NCBI GenBank assembly: GCA_013816225.1
Contig: JACDEQ010000005.1
Span: 1-19,250, forward strand
Length of the DNA: 19,250 bases
Direction: 5' to 3'
From: Armatimonadota bacterium
GTDB lineage: Bacteria > Armatimonadota > Fimbriimonadia > Fimbriimonadales > ATM1
Shown here: positions 1 to 6,808 of the stretch, in pieces
Layout of the letters: each line of letters opens with the position of its first letter
How positions within the stretch are numbered: position 1 is the stretch's first letter
Program-made: the position numbers and the translations under genes
The notes under the pieces: generated by a model
The model's database searches: none
What the model saw: only the letters and a program-made list of their open reading frames with translations
Told to the model about the DNA's origin: nothing

Positions 1-118
1 AGGTTGGTGTCTCTAACTTCGTATAGCGCTGTTGTGCTGGCCCGAGCGGCTTGATGTACACCCTCGACCCGTAGAGTGGTGCGGCCAGAATGAAAACTGA
101 AAGGACTTTACCTAACAT
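1..118 (-). CDS. N-terminal part of a possible secreted or membrane-anchored protein (runs off left edge)
   Basis: Reading leftward from an ATG at 118-116 there is an open frame to the window edge (about 39 codons) beginning MLGKVLSVFILAAPLYGSRV. The first 17 residues have a lysine followed by a hydrophobic run, which looks like a signal peptide or membrane anchor; the rest is too short to assign. The ATG lies inside the last codons of the preceding ORF (stop at 108-110), an 11-bp overlap that would suit translational coupling. No convincing Shine-Dalgarno is present. I do not recognise the family. The call rests only on an open frame, the N-terminal character and the overlap, so it is tentative. 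Confidence 0.35.
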   Translation of the reverse strand, partial: MLGKVLSVFILAAPLYGSRVYIKPLGPAQQRYTKLETPT

Positions 119-332
119 GCTGCCCGGGTGGTTCTGTAAGCAATGCGTCCCGATAATAGGCACTAGGATTATGACGCCGTGCTCGAATACTGTCGATTGT
201 GGCAAGAAGCTCAGCGGGAGTTGCGGTGTCCAAGGCGCTGTTTTCGGTTAGCAGCTGGCGATCGTGCGTGACGTGGCTCGCGCAGAGAGGGGTGCAAAAC
301 TGAATGGAGGTTGATCGCGCCCGCAGATTCAT
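108..332 (-). CDS. Small hypothetical protein (74 aa)
   Basis: An open frame from ATG 332 to TAA 108 encodes 74 residues. The C-terminal half (ALDTATPAELLATIDSIRARR and on) reads as a plausible amphipathic helix followed by a polar tail; the N-terminal third is cysteine- and serine-rich and looks less protein-like, so the true start may be further in. There is no membrane segment and no recognisable motif. It overlaps the start of the next minus-strand frame by 11 bp. No Shine-Dalgarno is visible. It could be a real small gene, the tail of a decayed gene, or a chance ORF. Confidence 0.3.
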   Translation of the reverse strand: MNLRARSTSIQFCTPLCASHVTHDRQLLTENSALDTATPAELLATIDSIRARRHNPSAYYRDALLTEPPGQHVR

Positions 333-485
333 GGCTTAGAAACCCGAATGCCGCGCGCCGACGGCCGCTTCACAACGGCGGGAGGATTACCCGAAGGCTC
401 CCCGCAACCCTGTAGGATAATCAATACAAGTTCGCTCTACTCGCGAAGCTACTACCTCGCGCCTGGTCATTGGGCGGGTGTCCAC

Positions 486-509
486 TAACTGTCGAGTAAA
501 CTGCGCTCT
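486..509 (+). promoter_or_regulatory. Putative leaderless promoter of the MerR-like gene, with motif TAACTGTCG
   Basis: TAAACT (497-502) fits a TANNNT -10 box and ends 7 nt before the ATG at 510, which would put transcription start at or next to the start codon. No Shine-Dalgarno precedes the ATG. Just upstream, TAACTGTCG (486-494) is the exact reverse complement of CGACAGTTA (979-987) in the promoter of the next gene, which suggests one regulator binds both. No good -35 is seen. Confidence 0.45.
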
Positions 510-971
510 ATGCCCGAGTTGGAGGATTACTCGAACCTCGGCCCGTTCTCGCCGGACGAGCTCGTCGACGCGGTCAATACCGTGCTCGGGCAACGAGGAC
601 GGACGCCGATCTTCACGCGGCGAACGCTTCGCTACTACGTGTCCGAAGGCCTCATCCCGCCGCCCGAGGGCCCACCCAAGTACTCGCGCTACATATTCGA
701 ACACCTGCGCCTGATCGTCAACGCCAAGCGCATGCAGGACCAAGGCATGCGCCTCGACGAAGTTCGAGTCCGCCAATCCCCGAGTGCCGAGCGCGTGTTC
801 AGTGAGCCATCGGCTCCGCATTTCTCGTCGAAACCGGCTTTCGCCGGAGAACCTGTACGCCAATATCGCCTGACGCGGAGAACAATCCTGACCGTCTCCG
901 GCGACGATCAGGAAGCGGAGCTCCGGCGGTCCGTAGAAGAAATCGAAAGGCTTTTACGCGACAGCACTTGA
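510..971 (+). CDS. MerR-family transcriptional regulator
   Basis: 153 aa. Residues about 12-85 form a MerR-type winged helix-turn-helix; the segment RRTLRYYVSEGLIPPP (about 37-52) is the classic helix-2/wing signature, followed by a region like the second MerR helix pair (Y-S-R-Y-I-F-E-H-L-R-L-I). There are no conserved metal-binding cysteines in the C-terminal part, so this is not a metal sensor of the MerR/CueR type. The tail ends in a short predicted coiled coil (EAELRRSVEEIERLL) that could dimerise. The stop codon is embedded in the -35 box of the downstream VWA gene, and the two promoters share a 9-bp motif, so it probably regulates itself and its neighbour. Family assignment is firm; the regulon is inference. 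Confidence 0.85.
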   Translation: MPELEDYSNLGPFSPDELVDAVNTVLGQRGRTPIFTRRTLRYYVSEGLIPPPEGPPKYSRYIFEHLRLIVNAKRMQDQGMRLDEVRVRQSPSAERVFSEPSAPHFSSKPAFAGEPVRQYRLTRRTILTVSGDDQEAELRRSVEEIERLLRDST

Positions 972-996
972 CATAATACGACAGTTACGGTACACT
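968..996 (+). promoter_or_regulatory. Sigma70-type promoter of the VWA gene
   Basis: TTGACA (968-973, a perfect -35 that overlaps the MerR stop codon), a 17-bp spacer and TACACT (991-996, 4/6 match to -10). The expected start is near 1003, giving a leader of about 16 nt that contains the Shine-Dalgarno GGAGG (1007-1011), 7 nt before the TTG start at 1019. Confidence 0.75.
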
Positions 997-1017
997 GTCA
1001 CTAAACGGAGGTGACAG
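979..1017 (+). promoter_or_regulatory. Candidate operator: inverted GACAGT/ACTGTC repeats
   Basis: GACAGT (980-985) and ACTGTC (994-999) form a perfect 6-bp inverted repeat with an 8-bp centre, lying in the spacer and across the -10, where MerR-family operators normally sit. A further inverted copy, TGACAG (1012-1017), overlaps the Shine-Dalgarno and pairs with CTGTCA (995-1000). CGACAGTTA (979-987) recurs in inverse at 486-494 before the MerR gene. Confidence 0.5.
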
Positions 1018-1018
1018 A

Positions 1019-2446
1019 TTGAACCGTATCAAGCACAACGAAGAGGCTTTCGGCCTCGAACTAACCGCACATGAGGAGGAGGGACAGCGCTTGCTGCTCG
1101 TGCGCATTGCCGGCATTGAAAGCCGCGACGAAGCCGAGGAGGCTCCGCTGAACGTCGCCCTGGTCATCGACCGGAGCGGCTCGATGTGCGGGCCGAAGCT
1201 CGCCGTTGCGAAGGAGGCAGCCGCGCGATTCGTGGAAACGCTCGGCGGGCAAGATCGGGTCGCCGCGGTCGTTTACGATGACGGCGTTGACACGATTTTC
1301 GGCCTGAAGCAGCCGAGCGCTGAACTTGCTCGCAGGCTCCGAAGCCTCGAGACAGGCGGGTCCACGAACCTCTATGGAGGCTGGAAAGAAGGCGTCGACC
1401 TCGTCGGCGAAGACGGCTATGTCGTCCTGCTGTCGGACGGCCTGGCGAACGTCGGCCGGTACACCGACGCGCACTCCCTGGCAGCCAAGGCCAAAGCCGC
1501 GCTGCGCAGGTCTCGAGTCCATACCACCACCGTCGGCATCGGAATGGATTACGACGAGCGCCTAATGTCGATGATGGCGAAGGAAGGCGGCGGAGGACAC
1601 TACTTCGCCCATACAGCCGATGCGATCCTCGAGGCGTTGGCACAAGAGCGATTCGCGATCGGCGCGGCTTCTCTCCTCGGAGTCAGAGCCATTGCAGGCG
1701 CCAAAGCGAAAGAACTCGGCACGGTGTTCGCCGGCGAGACGCGATCTGCCGTCTTGGAAATTTCCGACCTTTCGGGTGGGCTCACGATCGAGTATCGGTT
1801 GCCTGGCGAGAAAGAAGCGCGCACGGCCATGTTCGTCCTCCCAACTTCGTTCGGCATTTCTCACGAGGCAACCGCGGAGAAGCTCGCTGCCGAAGCGCAA
1901 GCCCTTATGGAAAGTGCCCTCGATGTCCAATCCTCGCATGCCGCCGCCGAGATCGTTACAAGCCTGCGAGGGCTCATTCTCAAAGTCCTAGCTCACCCAC
2001 TCGCCGACGAGCCTCTGCTCAATGGAATCCACCAGCAACTCGACGAAGCCCATCGCCGAGCGAAAAGCCTCGCCGAATACTGGTCGGAAGAGGGCGGGAC
2101 TGTGTTCCGGAAGCGGAGCGGCCAGTCCGCGATGACGCTTCGCGAACCCTCTCGCGCCTTTTCGAGCTTTGCCGAGGATCGCCAGGCTATCGCCGACATG
2201 CGCACCTCCAGCTACACGCACGTAGCTGGCGAAGTATCCGAAGAGGCCTTGGCCCTGCGCCCTGCGGACTATTGGCGCAACCTGCGCGTTATACCGCGCA
2301 AGTTAGTTGACGGGCTGTTGACCATCGCGCTCTTGGACCCCAAGGATCGATTCGCAGTGGACGATATTGGCCGCGAGCTAGGCGTGCGCGTTCGAGTCTC
2401 CAGGCGCCTCGCCTCGCAAGCCGAACTCGACGCGCTCGGCCACTAG
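1019..2446 (+). CDS. VWA-domain protein with MshEN-like C-terminal tail
   Basis: 475 aa, TTG start chosen because GGAGGTGA (1007-1014) sits at the right distance. Residues about 42-215 are a von Willebrand A domain with a complete MIDAS: DRSGSM at 51-56, T116 in GGSTN, D140 in LLSDG. The layout resembles YfbK / inter-alpha-trypsin-inhibitor-like bacterial VWA proteins; residues 215-340 probably form the beta-sandwich and helical part that follows VWA in such proteins. No signal peptide or membrane segment, so cytoplasmic. The last 55 residues (about 421-475) resemble the second half of an MshEN/GspE N-terminal domain (VIPRKL, LTIALLDPKD, AVDDIGRELG, VRVSRRLASQAELDAL), an unusual partner for VWA. 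It is probably controlled by the MerR-like protein upstream. Its biological role is unknown. Confidence 0.85.
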   Translation: MNRIKHNEEAFGLELTAHEEEGQRLLLVRIAGIESRDEAEEAPLNVALVIDRSGSMCGPKLAVAKEAAARFVETLGGQDRVAAVVYDDGVDTIFGLKQPSAELARRLRSLETGGSTNLYGGWKEGVDLVGEDGYVVLLSDGLANVGRYTDAHSLAAKAKAALRRSRVHTTTVGIGMDYDERLMSMMAKEGGGGHYFAHTADAILEALAQERFAIGAASLLGVRAIAGAKAKELGTVFAGETRSAVLEISDLSGGLTIEYRLPGEKEARTAMFVLPTSFGISHEATAEKLAAEAQALMESALDVQSSHAAAEIVTSLRGLILKVLAHPLADEPLLNGIHQQLDEAHRRAKSLAEYWSEEGGTVFRKRSGQSAMTLREPSRAFSSFAEDRQAIADMRTSSYTHVAGEVSEEALALRPADYWRNLRVIPRKLVDGLLTIALLDPKDRFAVDDIGRELGVRVRVSRRLASQAELDALGH

Positions 2447-2448
2447 CG

Positions 2449-2826
2449 CTATCGCTTCGTTACCGGGCGCAAGATTTGAGCCAACTCGGTGAAGCTCTTG
2501 CGCTCGGCGATGTCCAACGGGTGCTCGTGGTAAACATCGCGCAGATTCGGGTCGGCTCCCGCCTTCAGAAGCAGCCGCATCATCTCCGAGTTCGTTCGGG
2601 TGAGCGTCGCTCCGTGCAGCGGGGTCTGCCCATCCACGGTCACGAGATCGGCGCACTGCTTGGTTTGTAGCACGATTTGTGCAAGTCCGTACGGCCGACA
2701 AACGCGACGATGTGGAGAGGCGTTGCATTGCGTCCACCGGGACGCACGGGATTGCACCCGGCTTCTACCATCGTACGAATCAAGAGTCCCTTGCGGCCGC
2801 ATGTTTACGGCCCCTTTCCGTGTCAT
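2449..2826 (-). pseudogene. Decayed ankyrin-repeat protein gene (frameshifted)
   Basis: The C-terminal part, in one frame, contains clear ankyrin repeats: GQTPLHGATLTRTNSEMMRL, then LLLKAGADPNLRD and HPLDIAERKSFTELAQILR, ending two bases from the VWA stop. Upstream of about 2681-2687 this frame turns into non-ankyrin sequence, but a neighbouring frame (2804 down to about 2685) reads KGLLIRTMVEAGCNPVRPGG and then RNATPLHIVAFVGRTDL, another ankyrin repeat that joins smoothly to AQIVLQTK. One missing base near 2684 would restore it. A TAA at 2805-2807 closes the upstream part without a proper start, so the 5' end is also lost. A sequencing error could explain the frameshift but not the missing start. 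Confidence 0.65.
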
Positions 2827-2971
2827 CCGGAATACTGGGCCGCCGGAGATCCTAAGTGTCTAATTTTTTGGGCGCAGTTCAGGGTCGAGTAACATGCCTT
2901 GTGTGGCTCGTCCATGTACACTTTCGGTGGACTGAACTTTTCTGGCTAGCTAAAGCGTCGCCCTCCATCGA

Positions 2972-2984
2972 CAGTCGGCAGTCG
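2972..2984 (+). repeat. Short heptamer repeat CAGTCGG CAGTCG (two units)
   Basis: Nearly two copies of the 7-bp unit CGGCAGT lie just beyond the valS stop codon (2990-2992). The same unit is present three times inside valS at 3793-3822. This looks like a dispersed heptanucleotide repeat of this genome. The 2827-2989 interval holds nothing else that I can recognise. Confidence 0.5.
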
Positions 2985-2989
2985 TACGC

Positions 2990-5605
2990 TCAGGGGAGGG
3001 CCGCGATTTCCGCTCGGCGTTCGCGCAATCTCTCCAGCTTCTCATTCGCCTCTCTCGCTGCTTCCCGGTCGCGTTCGACGACTTCCGGCTTTGCGCGCTC
3101 GGCGAATTGGGGGTTGTTCAGCCGCGCCATGGTTCCCGCCAGTTCCTTGAGAAGCTTCTCCTCTTCGCGCTCGAGGCGGTCCAGTTCCTTCGCCTTGTCG
3201 ATAAGCCCGGTAAGCGGCAAATGGATATCCAGCCCCTCGGCCAAAGTTCCGGCCGTCGGGCCATCGGCAGGGCCCGCGACGACGCGATCGAACCAAGTCT
3301 GAGACCGAATAATATCCATATCGAAACCTTCGCCTTCGACATGCAAGACGGGAAGTTGCTGCTTCGGGGTGATCCCGGTTTCCTGACGCATGCTCCGTAT
3401 GGCGCGAATGACTTCCATATGGCTGTTCATCTCCGCCTCGGCCCTTTGGTCGCTGAGCACTTGTTCGACACGCGGCCACTCGGCAGAATCGAGGAACGCG
3501 TCCTGCTCGATGCCGGGCAGCATGTGCCAGATTTCCTCGGTAATGTGCGGCATGAACGGATGCATCCAGCGGCAGAAATGATCGAGAGCGGCCGCAATGA
3601 TTCGGCGTGGCGTCTCCTCACTCTTTTCCAGCCGTGATTTCGCGAGCTCGATGTACCAGTCGCAAAACTCCGACCTGAAGAACTCGTGGAGCGCCTTGCA
3701 GGCCTCCATCATGTTGTAGTCGTCGAGCGCGGCCTGCACCGCTTCACCGCACGCCCGAAGGCGTGAGAGAATCCATCGGTCTTCGAGCGCTTCGGCAGTC
3801 GGCAGTCGGCAGTCGTCGGTCGTTCCCATGTGCATAAGCGCGAACCGCGAAGCGTTCCAAATCTTGTTGCAGAAGTTCCGTGCTTCCTCGATCCGCTTCT
3901 CGCCGAACCGGATTTCTTGGTTATGTCCCGTCTGAACCAGCAAGGCGAAACGCATGGCGTCGGCGCCGAACGAGTCGATGTATTCGATCGGGTCGATTCC
4001 GGTGCCCAAAGACTTGCTCATCCGTTTTCCGTCCTCGGTGAGCACGGTGGCGTAAATGTATACGTCGGAGAACGGTATCTCCTTCATTTGGTCGAGCCCG
4101 TCCATGATCATGCGTGCGACCCAAAGGTAGATAATGTCGCGGGCTGTAACTAATACGTTCGTAGGATAGAACTTGGCGAGGTCGGCCGTCTGCTCCGGCC
4201 AGCCGAGAGTAGCGAACGGCCAAAGCGCGCTCGAGAACCACGTGTCGAGCACGTCGGGGTCTTGCGCAACCGGCCCGCCGGCCTTCGCCTCGGCCTCTTC
4301 CAGAGACATTGCCGCGTAGGCCGTGCCGTGCTCGTCGTAATAGATTGGGATGCGATGGCCCCACCAGAGTTGGCGACTGAGGCACGAGTCACGGATGTCC
4401 CCCATCCAGCGCAAATACACATCGGTGTATCTTTCCGGCGTGAACTTAATCTTTGCGATCCTTACGGCTTCGATTGCGGGCGCGGCCAGGGGCTTCATGC
4501 TGCAAAACCACTGTTCGCTGAGGAGAGGTTCGATGACCTGGCCGCTGCGGTCGCTGATCTTGAGCGGAATGTCATAGTCCTCGATTCTCTCGAGGTGACC
4601 TTCCTTTTCCAGATCTTCCACGATGCGCTTGCGAGCCTCGAAACGGTCCAATCCGTGATAGTCTGAGCCCGGAAAATGGACTCTTGCGTCCTCTCCGATG
4701 CAGACGGGGACCTGCTTCGGGTCGTTGAAATCCAGACCCATCCGCTGACCGACCATGAAGTCGCTCGGGTCATGTGCGGGCGTTATCTTCACAGCGCCGG
4801 TGCCGAACTCCGGGTCCGGATACTCGTCGGAGATGAGGGGTATTTCCACGCGGACGAGTGGCAGGATCAGTTTCTTCCCTACCAAGCCCGTGTAGCGAAC
4901 GTCTTTAGGGTTCACCGCCACAGCCACGTCTGCGAGCATTGTTTCCGGGCGGGTTGTCGCAACGACGACATGGCCACTTCCGTCCGCGAACGGGTACCGG
5001 ACATGGTACAGCTTGCCTCGCCGCACCTCGTCGTACATCTCGATGTCGCTGACGCTCGTCCGCAGGCCCGGGTCCCAATTGATAACCCGCTTGCCGCGGT
5101 AGATCAGCCCGCGCTCGAACCACTCGATGAACACCTTCAAGACGGCGTCGTGATACGCGGGGTCCATGGTGAAGCGTTCTCGCGACCAATCGAATGCGAA
5201 TCCGAGCCGCCTGAGCTGGCGCAGGATCGCCCCTCCCGATTCTTCTTTCCACTTCCAAACCCGCTCGACAAACTTCTCGCGCCCGAGGTCCCACCGAGAC
5301 AAGCCTTCCTGCTTGAGCTGGCCTTCCACGACCTTGTGGGTGGCGATGCCGGCGTGGTCCATGCCCGGCATGATGAGAACTTCGAAGCCCTGCATGCGTT
5401 TCCACCTGCCGAGGACATCTTGCACCGCGTAGCAGAGCGCGTGCCCGATGTGAAGGCTTCCCGTAACGTTGGGCGGCGGGATCGTGATGCAGTACGGGTC
5501 ACCTGAGCCCCTGGGCGCGAAGAGCCCCGCCTCTTCCCATCGCGCATACCATTTTTCCTCCACCAGCCTCGGGTCGTAGCGGGTGGAAAGCGTCGAATCC
5601 GTCAT
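2990..5605 (-). CDS. valS: Valyl-tRNA synthetase
   Basis: 871 aa, the usual length for bacterial ValRS. It charges tRNA-Val with valine in the cytoplasm. Class I signatures: HIGH at 52-55 (PPPNVTGSLHIGH) and the KMSKS loop as GKRMSKS at 526-532. The CP1 editing domain that hydrolyses Thr-tRNA-Val carries TTRPET (217-222) and GTGAVKITPAHDPSDF (268-283). The RQLWWGHRIP block (411-420), the anticodon-binding domain (about 608-750) and a C-terminal coiled-coil tRNA-binding arm (about 800-871) complete it. The start has a good Shine-Dalgarno AGGAAGGTG (5614-5622). Residues about 597-603 (DDCRLPT) are encoded by a heptamer tandem repeat that sits between the catalytic core and the anticodon domain and keeps frame. 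It follows the ABC ATPase gene with a 36-bp gap. Confidence 0.97.
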   Translation of the reverse strand: MTDSTLSTRYDPRLVEEKWYARWEEAGLFAPRGSGDPYCITIPPPNVTGSLHIGHALCYAVQDVLGRWKRMQGFEVLIMPGMDHAGIATHKVVEGQLKQEGLSRWDLGREKFVERVWKWKEESGGAILRQLRRLGFAFDWSRERFTMDPAYHDAVLKVFIEWFERGLIYRGKRVINWDPGLRTSVSDIEMYDEVRRGKLYHVRYPFADGSGHVVVATTRPETMLADVAVAVNPKDVRYTGLVGKKLILPLVRVEIPLISDEYPDPEFGTGAVKITPAHDPSDFMVGQRMGLDFNDPKQVPVCIGEDARVHFPGSDYHGLDRFEARKRIVEDLEKEGHLERIEDYDIPLKISDRSGQVIEPLLSEQWFCSMKPLAAPAIEAVRIAKIKFTPERYTDVYLRWMGDIRDSCLSRQLWWGHRIPIYYDEHGTAYAAMSLEEAEAKAGGPVAQDPDVLDTWFSSALWPFATLGWPEQTADLAKFYPTNVLVTARDIIYLWVARMIMDGLDQMKEIPFSDVYIYATVLTEDGKRMSKSLGTGIDPIEYIDSFGADAMRFALLVQTGHNQEIRFGEKRIEEARNFCNKIWNASRFALMHMGTTDDCRLPTAEALEDRWILSRLRACGEAVQAALDDYNMMEACKALHEFFRSEFCDWYIELAKSRLEKSEETPRRIIAAALDHFCRWMHPFMPHITEEIWHMLPGIEQDAFLDSAEWPRVEQVLSDQRAEAEMNSHMEVIRAIRSMRQETGITPKQQLPVLHVEGEGFDMDIIRSQTWFDRVVAGPADGPTAGTLAEGLDIHLPLTGLIDKAKELDRLEREEEKLLKELAGTMARLNNPQFAERAKPEVVERDREAAREANEKLERLRERRAEIAALP
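3793..3822 (+). repeat. Heptamer tandem repeat (CGGCAGT)x3 inside valS
   Basis: Three perfect consecutive copies of CGGCAGT (3793-3813) followed by degenerate CGTCGGTCG. Three units are 21 bp, so the reading frame of valS is preserved (seven codons). Two more units lie past the end of the gene at 2972-2984. Confidence 0.7.
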
Positions 5606-5640
5606 CCGTTTAACACCTTCCTGTGCTGAAAGTTGATCGG

Positions 5641-5646
5641 ATTATA
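5641..5646 (-). promoter_or_regulatory. -10 box (TATAAT) for valS overlapping the upstream stop codon
   Basis: TATAAT on the minus strand contains the TAA stop of the ABC ATPase gene (5642-5644) and lies 35 nt before the valS ATG. It predicts a leader of about 29 nt containing the Shine-Dalgarno at 5614-5622. No good -35 at 17 bp, so it is a modest candidate; read-through from the ABC gene is equally possible. Confidence 0.4.
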
Positions 5647-6631
5647 CCGGGGTGGCGTCGGGCTTGCGCGTGAACAGTTCGCGGATCACATCCTCGATGT
5701 CGGCCTCGTCGATCGAGATGTCCTCCACGGGTAAATCCTGAAGAATTCGCGCTGCAATTTTCGTGGTTTCTTCGCGCGGAACCTCAATTACCGCCTCCAT
5801 TTTCGACGAATTGACAACGCGGCCGTATGCCGATAAGTCGGCGGACGGCGCGGCGCTGAACACCAACCGTAATTGTTTAACAGGGCTGAACTGCCTGGAA
5901 AGAGAGGCCAAAGAACCCTCAAAAATCTGCTTTCCGTGGTCGATCACGATAATTCGCTCGCATAATTCTGCGACGTCCTGCATATAATGGCTTGTAAGGA
6001 TAATCGTGGAATTCGTTTCGCGGTTATAGTCCTTTAGGAATTCGCGGATGTTCTTCTGCGATACGACATCTAGGCCGATCGTGGGCTCGTCGAGGAATAT
6101 GACTTTTGGGTTGTGAAGAAGCGCGGCGACCAGCTCGCACTTCATCCTCTCACCGAGGCTGAGCTTGCGCACCTGAGTGTGAATCTTGTCCTCGAGCTGA
6201 AGGGTCTCGACTAAAAAGTCGGCCCTGGCCCTGAATTCGCTGTCGGAAACTTCGTAGATCTCCTTGAGGACCTGGAAACTGTCCCACGCCGGCAAGTCCC
6301 ACCAGAGCTGCATCTTGTTGCCCATGACGAGTGAGATCTGCTTCAGCATCTCCGGCCGGCGGTCCCACGGGTTGTATCCGAGCACCTCGGCCTTGCCGGA
6401 AGTCGGGAAAAGAATTCCGCTGAGCACTTTGAGCGTCGTAGTTTTCCCTGCGCCGTTTGGACCGAGGAAGCCGACCACTTCTCCCTCTTCGATCGAGAAG
6501 CTGACGTTCTTGACCGCTTCCACCGAAACCTTTTCCCGGGTGAAGAGGCCCTTCACGGCCCCGAGGATTCCGGGCTGCTTCTTGGGTGTGTAGTAGGTCT
6601 TCGACAGATCATCGACCAAGATCGTGGGCAT
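5642..6631 (-). CDS. ABC transporter ATP-binding protein (ABC-2 / NatA-like, COG4586 type)
   Basis: 329 aa from the ATG at 6631; a TTG eight codons upstream is less likely because it would lie over the promoter. It couples ATP hydrolysis to a membrane permease. Walker A is GPNGAGKT (57-64), the signature motif is the variant LSLGE (157-161), Walker B is VIFLDEP (177-183) and the switch histidine is in TSHYMQ (H215). The long N-terminal stretch (YYTPKKQPGILGAVKGLFTREK) and the C-terminal regulatory domain (about 240-329) fit the COG4586 group, whose usual partners are DUF990 permeases. No permease gene lies next to it here: valS is downstream and the intergenic region with the transposon is upstream. 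The substrate is unknown. Confidence 0.88.
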   Translation of the reverse strand: MPTILVDDLSKTYYTPKKQPGILGAVKGLFTREKVSVEAVKNVSFSIEEGEVVGFLGPNGAGKTTTLKVLSGILFPTSGKAEVLGYNPWDRRPEMLKQISLVMGNKMQLWWDLPAWDSFQVLKEIYEVSDSEFRARADFLVETLQLEDKIHTQVRKLSLGERMKCELVAALLHNPKVIFLDEPTIGLDVVSQKNIREFLKDYNRETNSTIILTSHYMQDVAELCERIIVIDHGKQIFEGSLASLSRQFSPVKQLRLVFSAAPSADLSAYGRVVNSSKMEAVIEVPREETTKIAARILQDLPVEDISIDEADIEDVIRELFTRKPDATPV

Positions 6632-6638
6632 GCTACGC

Positions 6639-6674
6639 ACTATACACGTTTGCAATCAATGTACCAAACGGTAC
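6639..6674 (-). promoter_or_regulatory. Leaderless-type promoter and small inverted repeat before the ABC ATPase gene
   Basis: On the minus strand, TTGGTA (6662-6667), a 17-bp spacer and TATAGT (6639-6644), 7 nt before the ATG at 6631. The predicted transcription start falls at or next to the start codon and there is no Shine-Dalgarno. GTACC-aaac-GGTAC (6661-6674) is a perfect 5-bp inverted repeat over the -35 and could be an operator. Confidence 0.55.
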
Positions 6675-6743
6675 AGAACATGCTCTTGCGAAGCCAGACA
6701 TTGGAGCTGGCACTCGTTTAGCGCGACCCTCTGCAAGAAAAGC

Positions 6744-6751
6744 CAATGTTT
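6744..6751. repeat. Left copy of 8-bp target site duplication (CAATGTTT)
   Basis: CAATGTTT directly abuts the left terminal inverted repeat at 6752 and is repeated exactly at 9799-9806 after the right terminal repeat. Eight base pairs is the duplication length typical of IS1595-family elements. Confidence 0.92.
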
Positions 6752-6774
6752 GGCAATAATATACTTAGTGCACA
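6752..6774 (+). repeat. Left terminal inverted repeat of the transposon (23 bp)
   Basis: Starts GGCAATAATATACTTAGTGC and is the perfect reverse complement of 9776-9798 over 23 bases; the next base differs. It lies 34 bp beyond the stop codon of the HNH gene. Confidence 0.93.
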
Positions 6775-6808
6775 GGCGCGGGTAAGCTCGTAGAAGCAGG
6801 CGGGCGAG

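Noticed and set aside
2476..2892. Plus-strand ORFs between the VWA gene and valS
   Set aside because: They are opposite the ankyrin pseudogene, whose repeats are clear on the minus strand in two frames.
3793..3822. CRISPR array
   Set aside because: The 7-bp units are in direct contact with no spacers and are inside a coding gene.
4676..5506. 276-codon plus-strand ORF opposite valS
   Set aside because: It is the antisense shadow of a well-conserved valS; no motif, no Shine-Dalgarno, and codon pattern follows the other strand.
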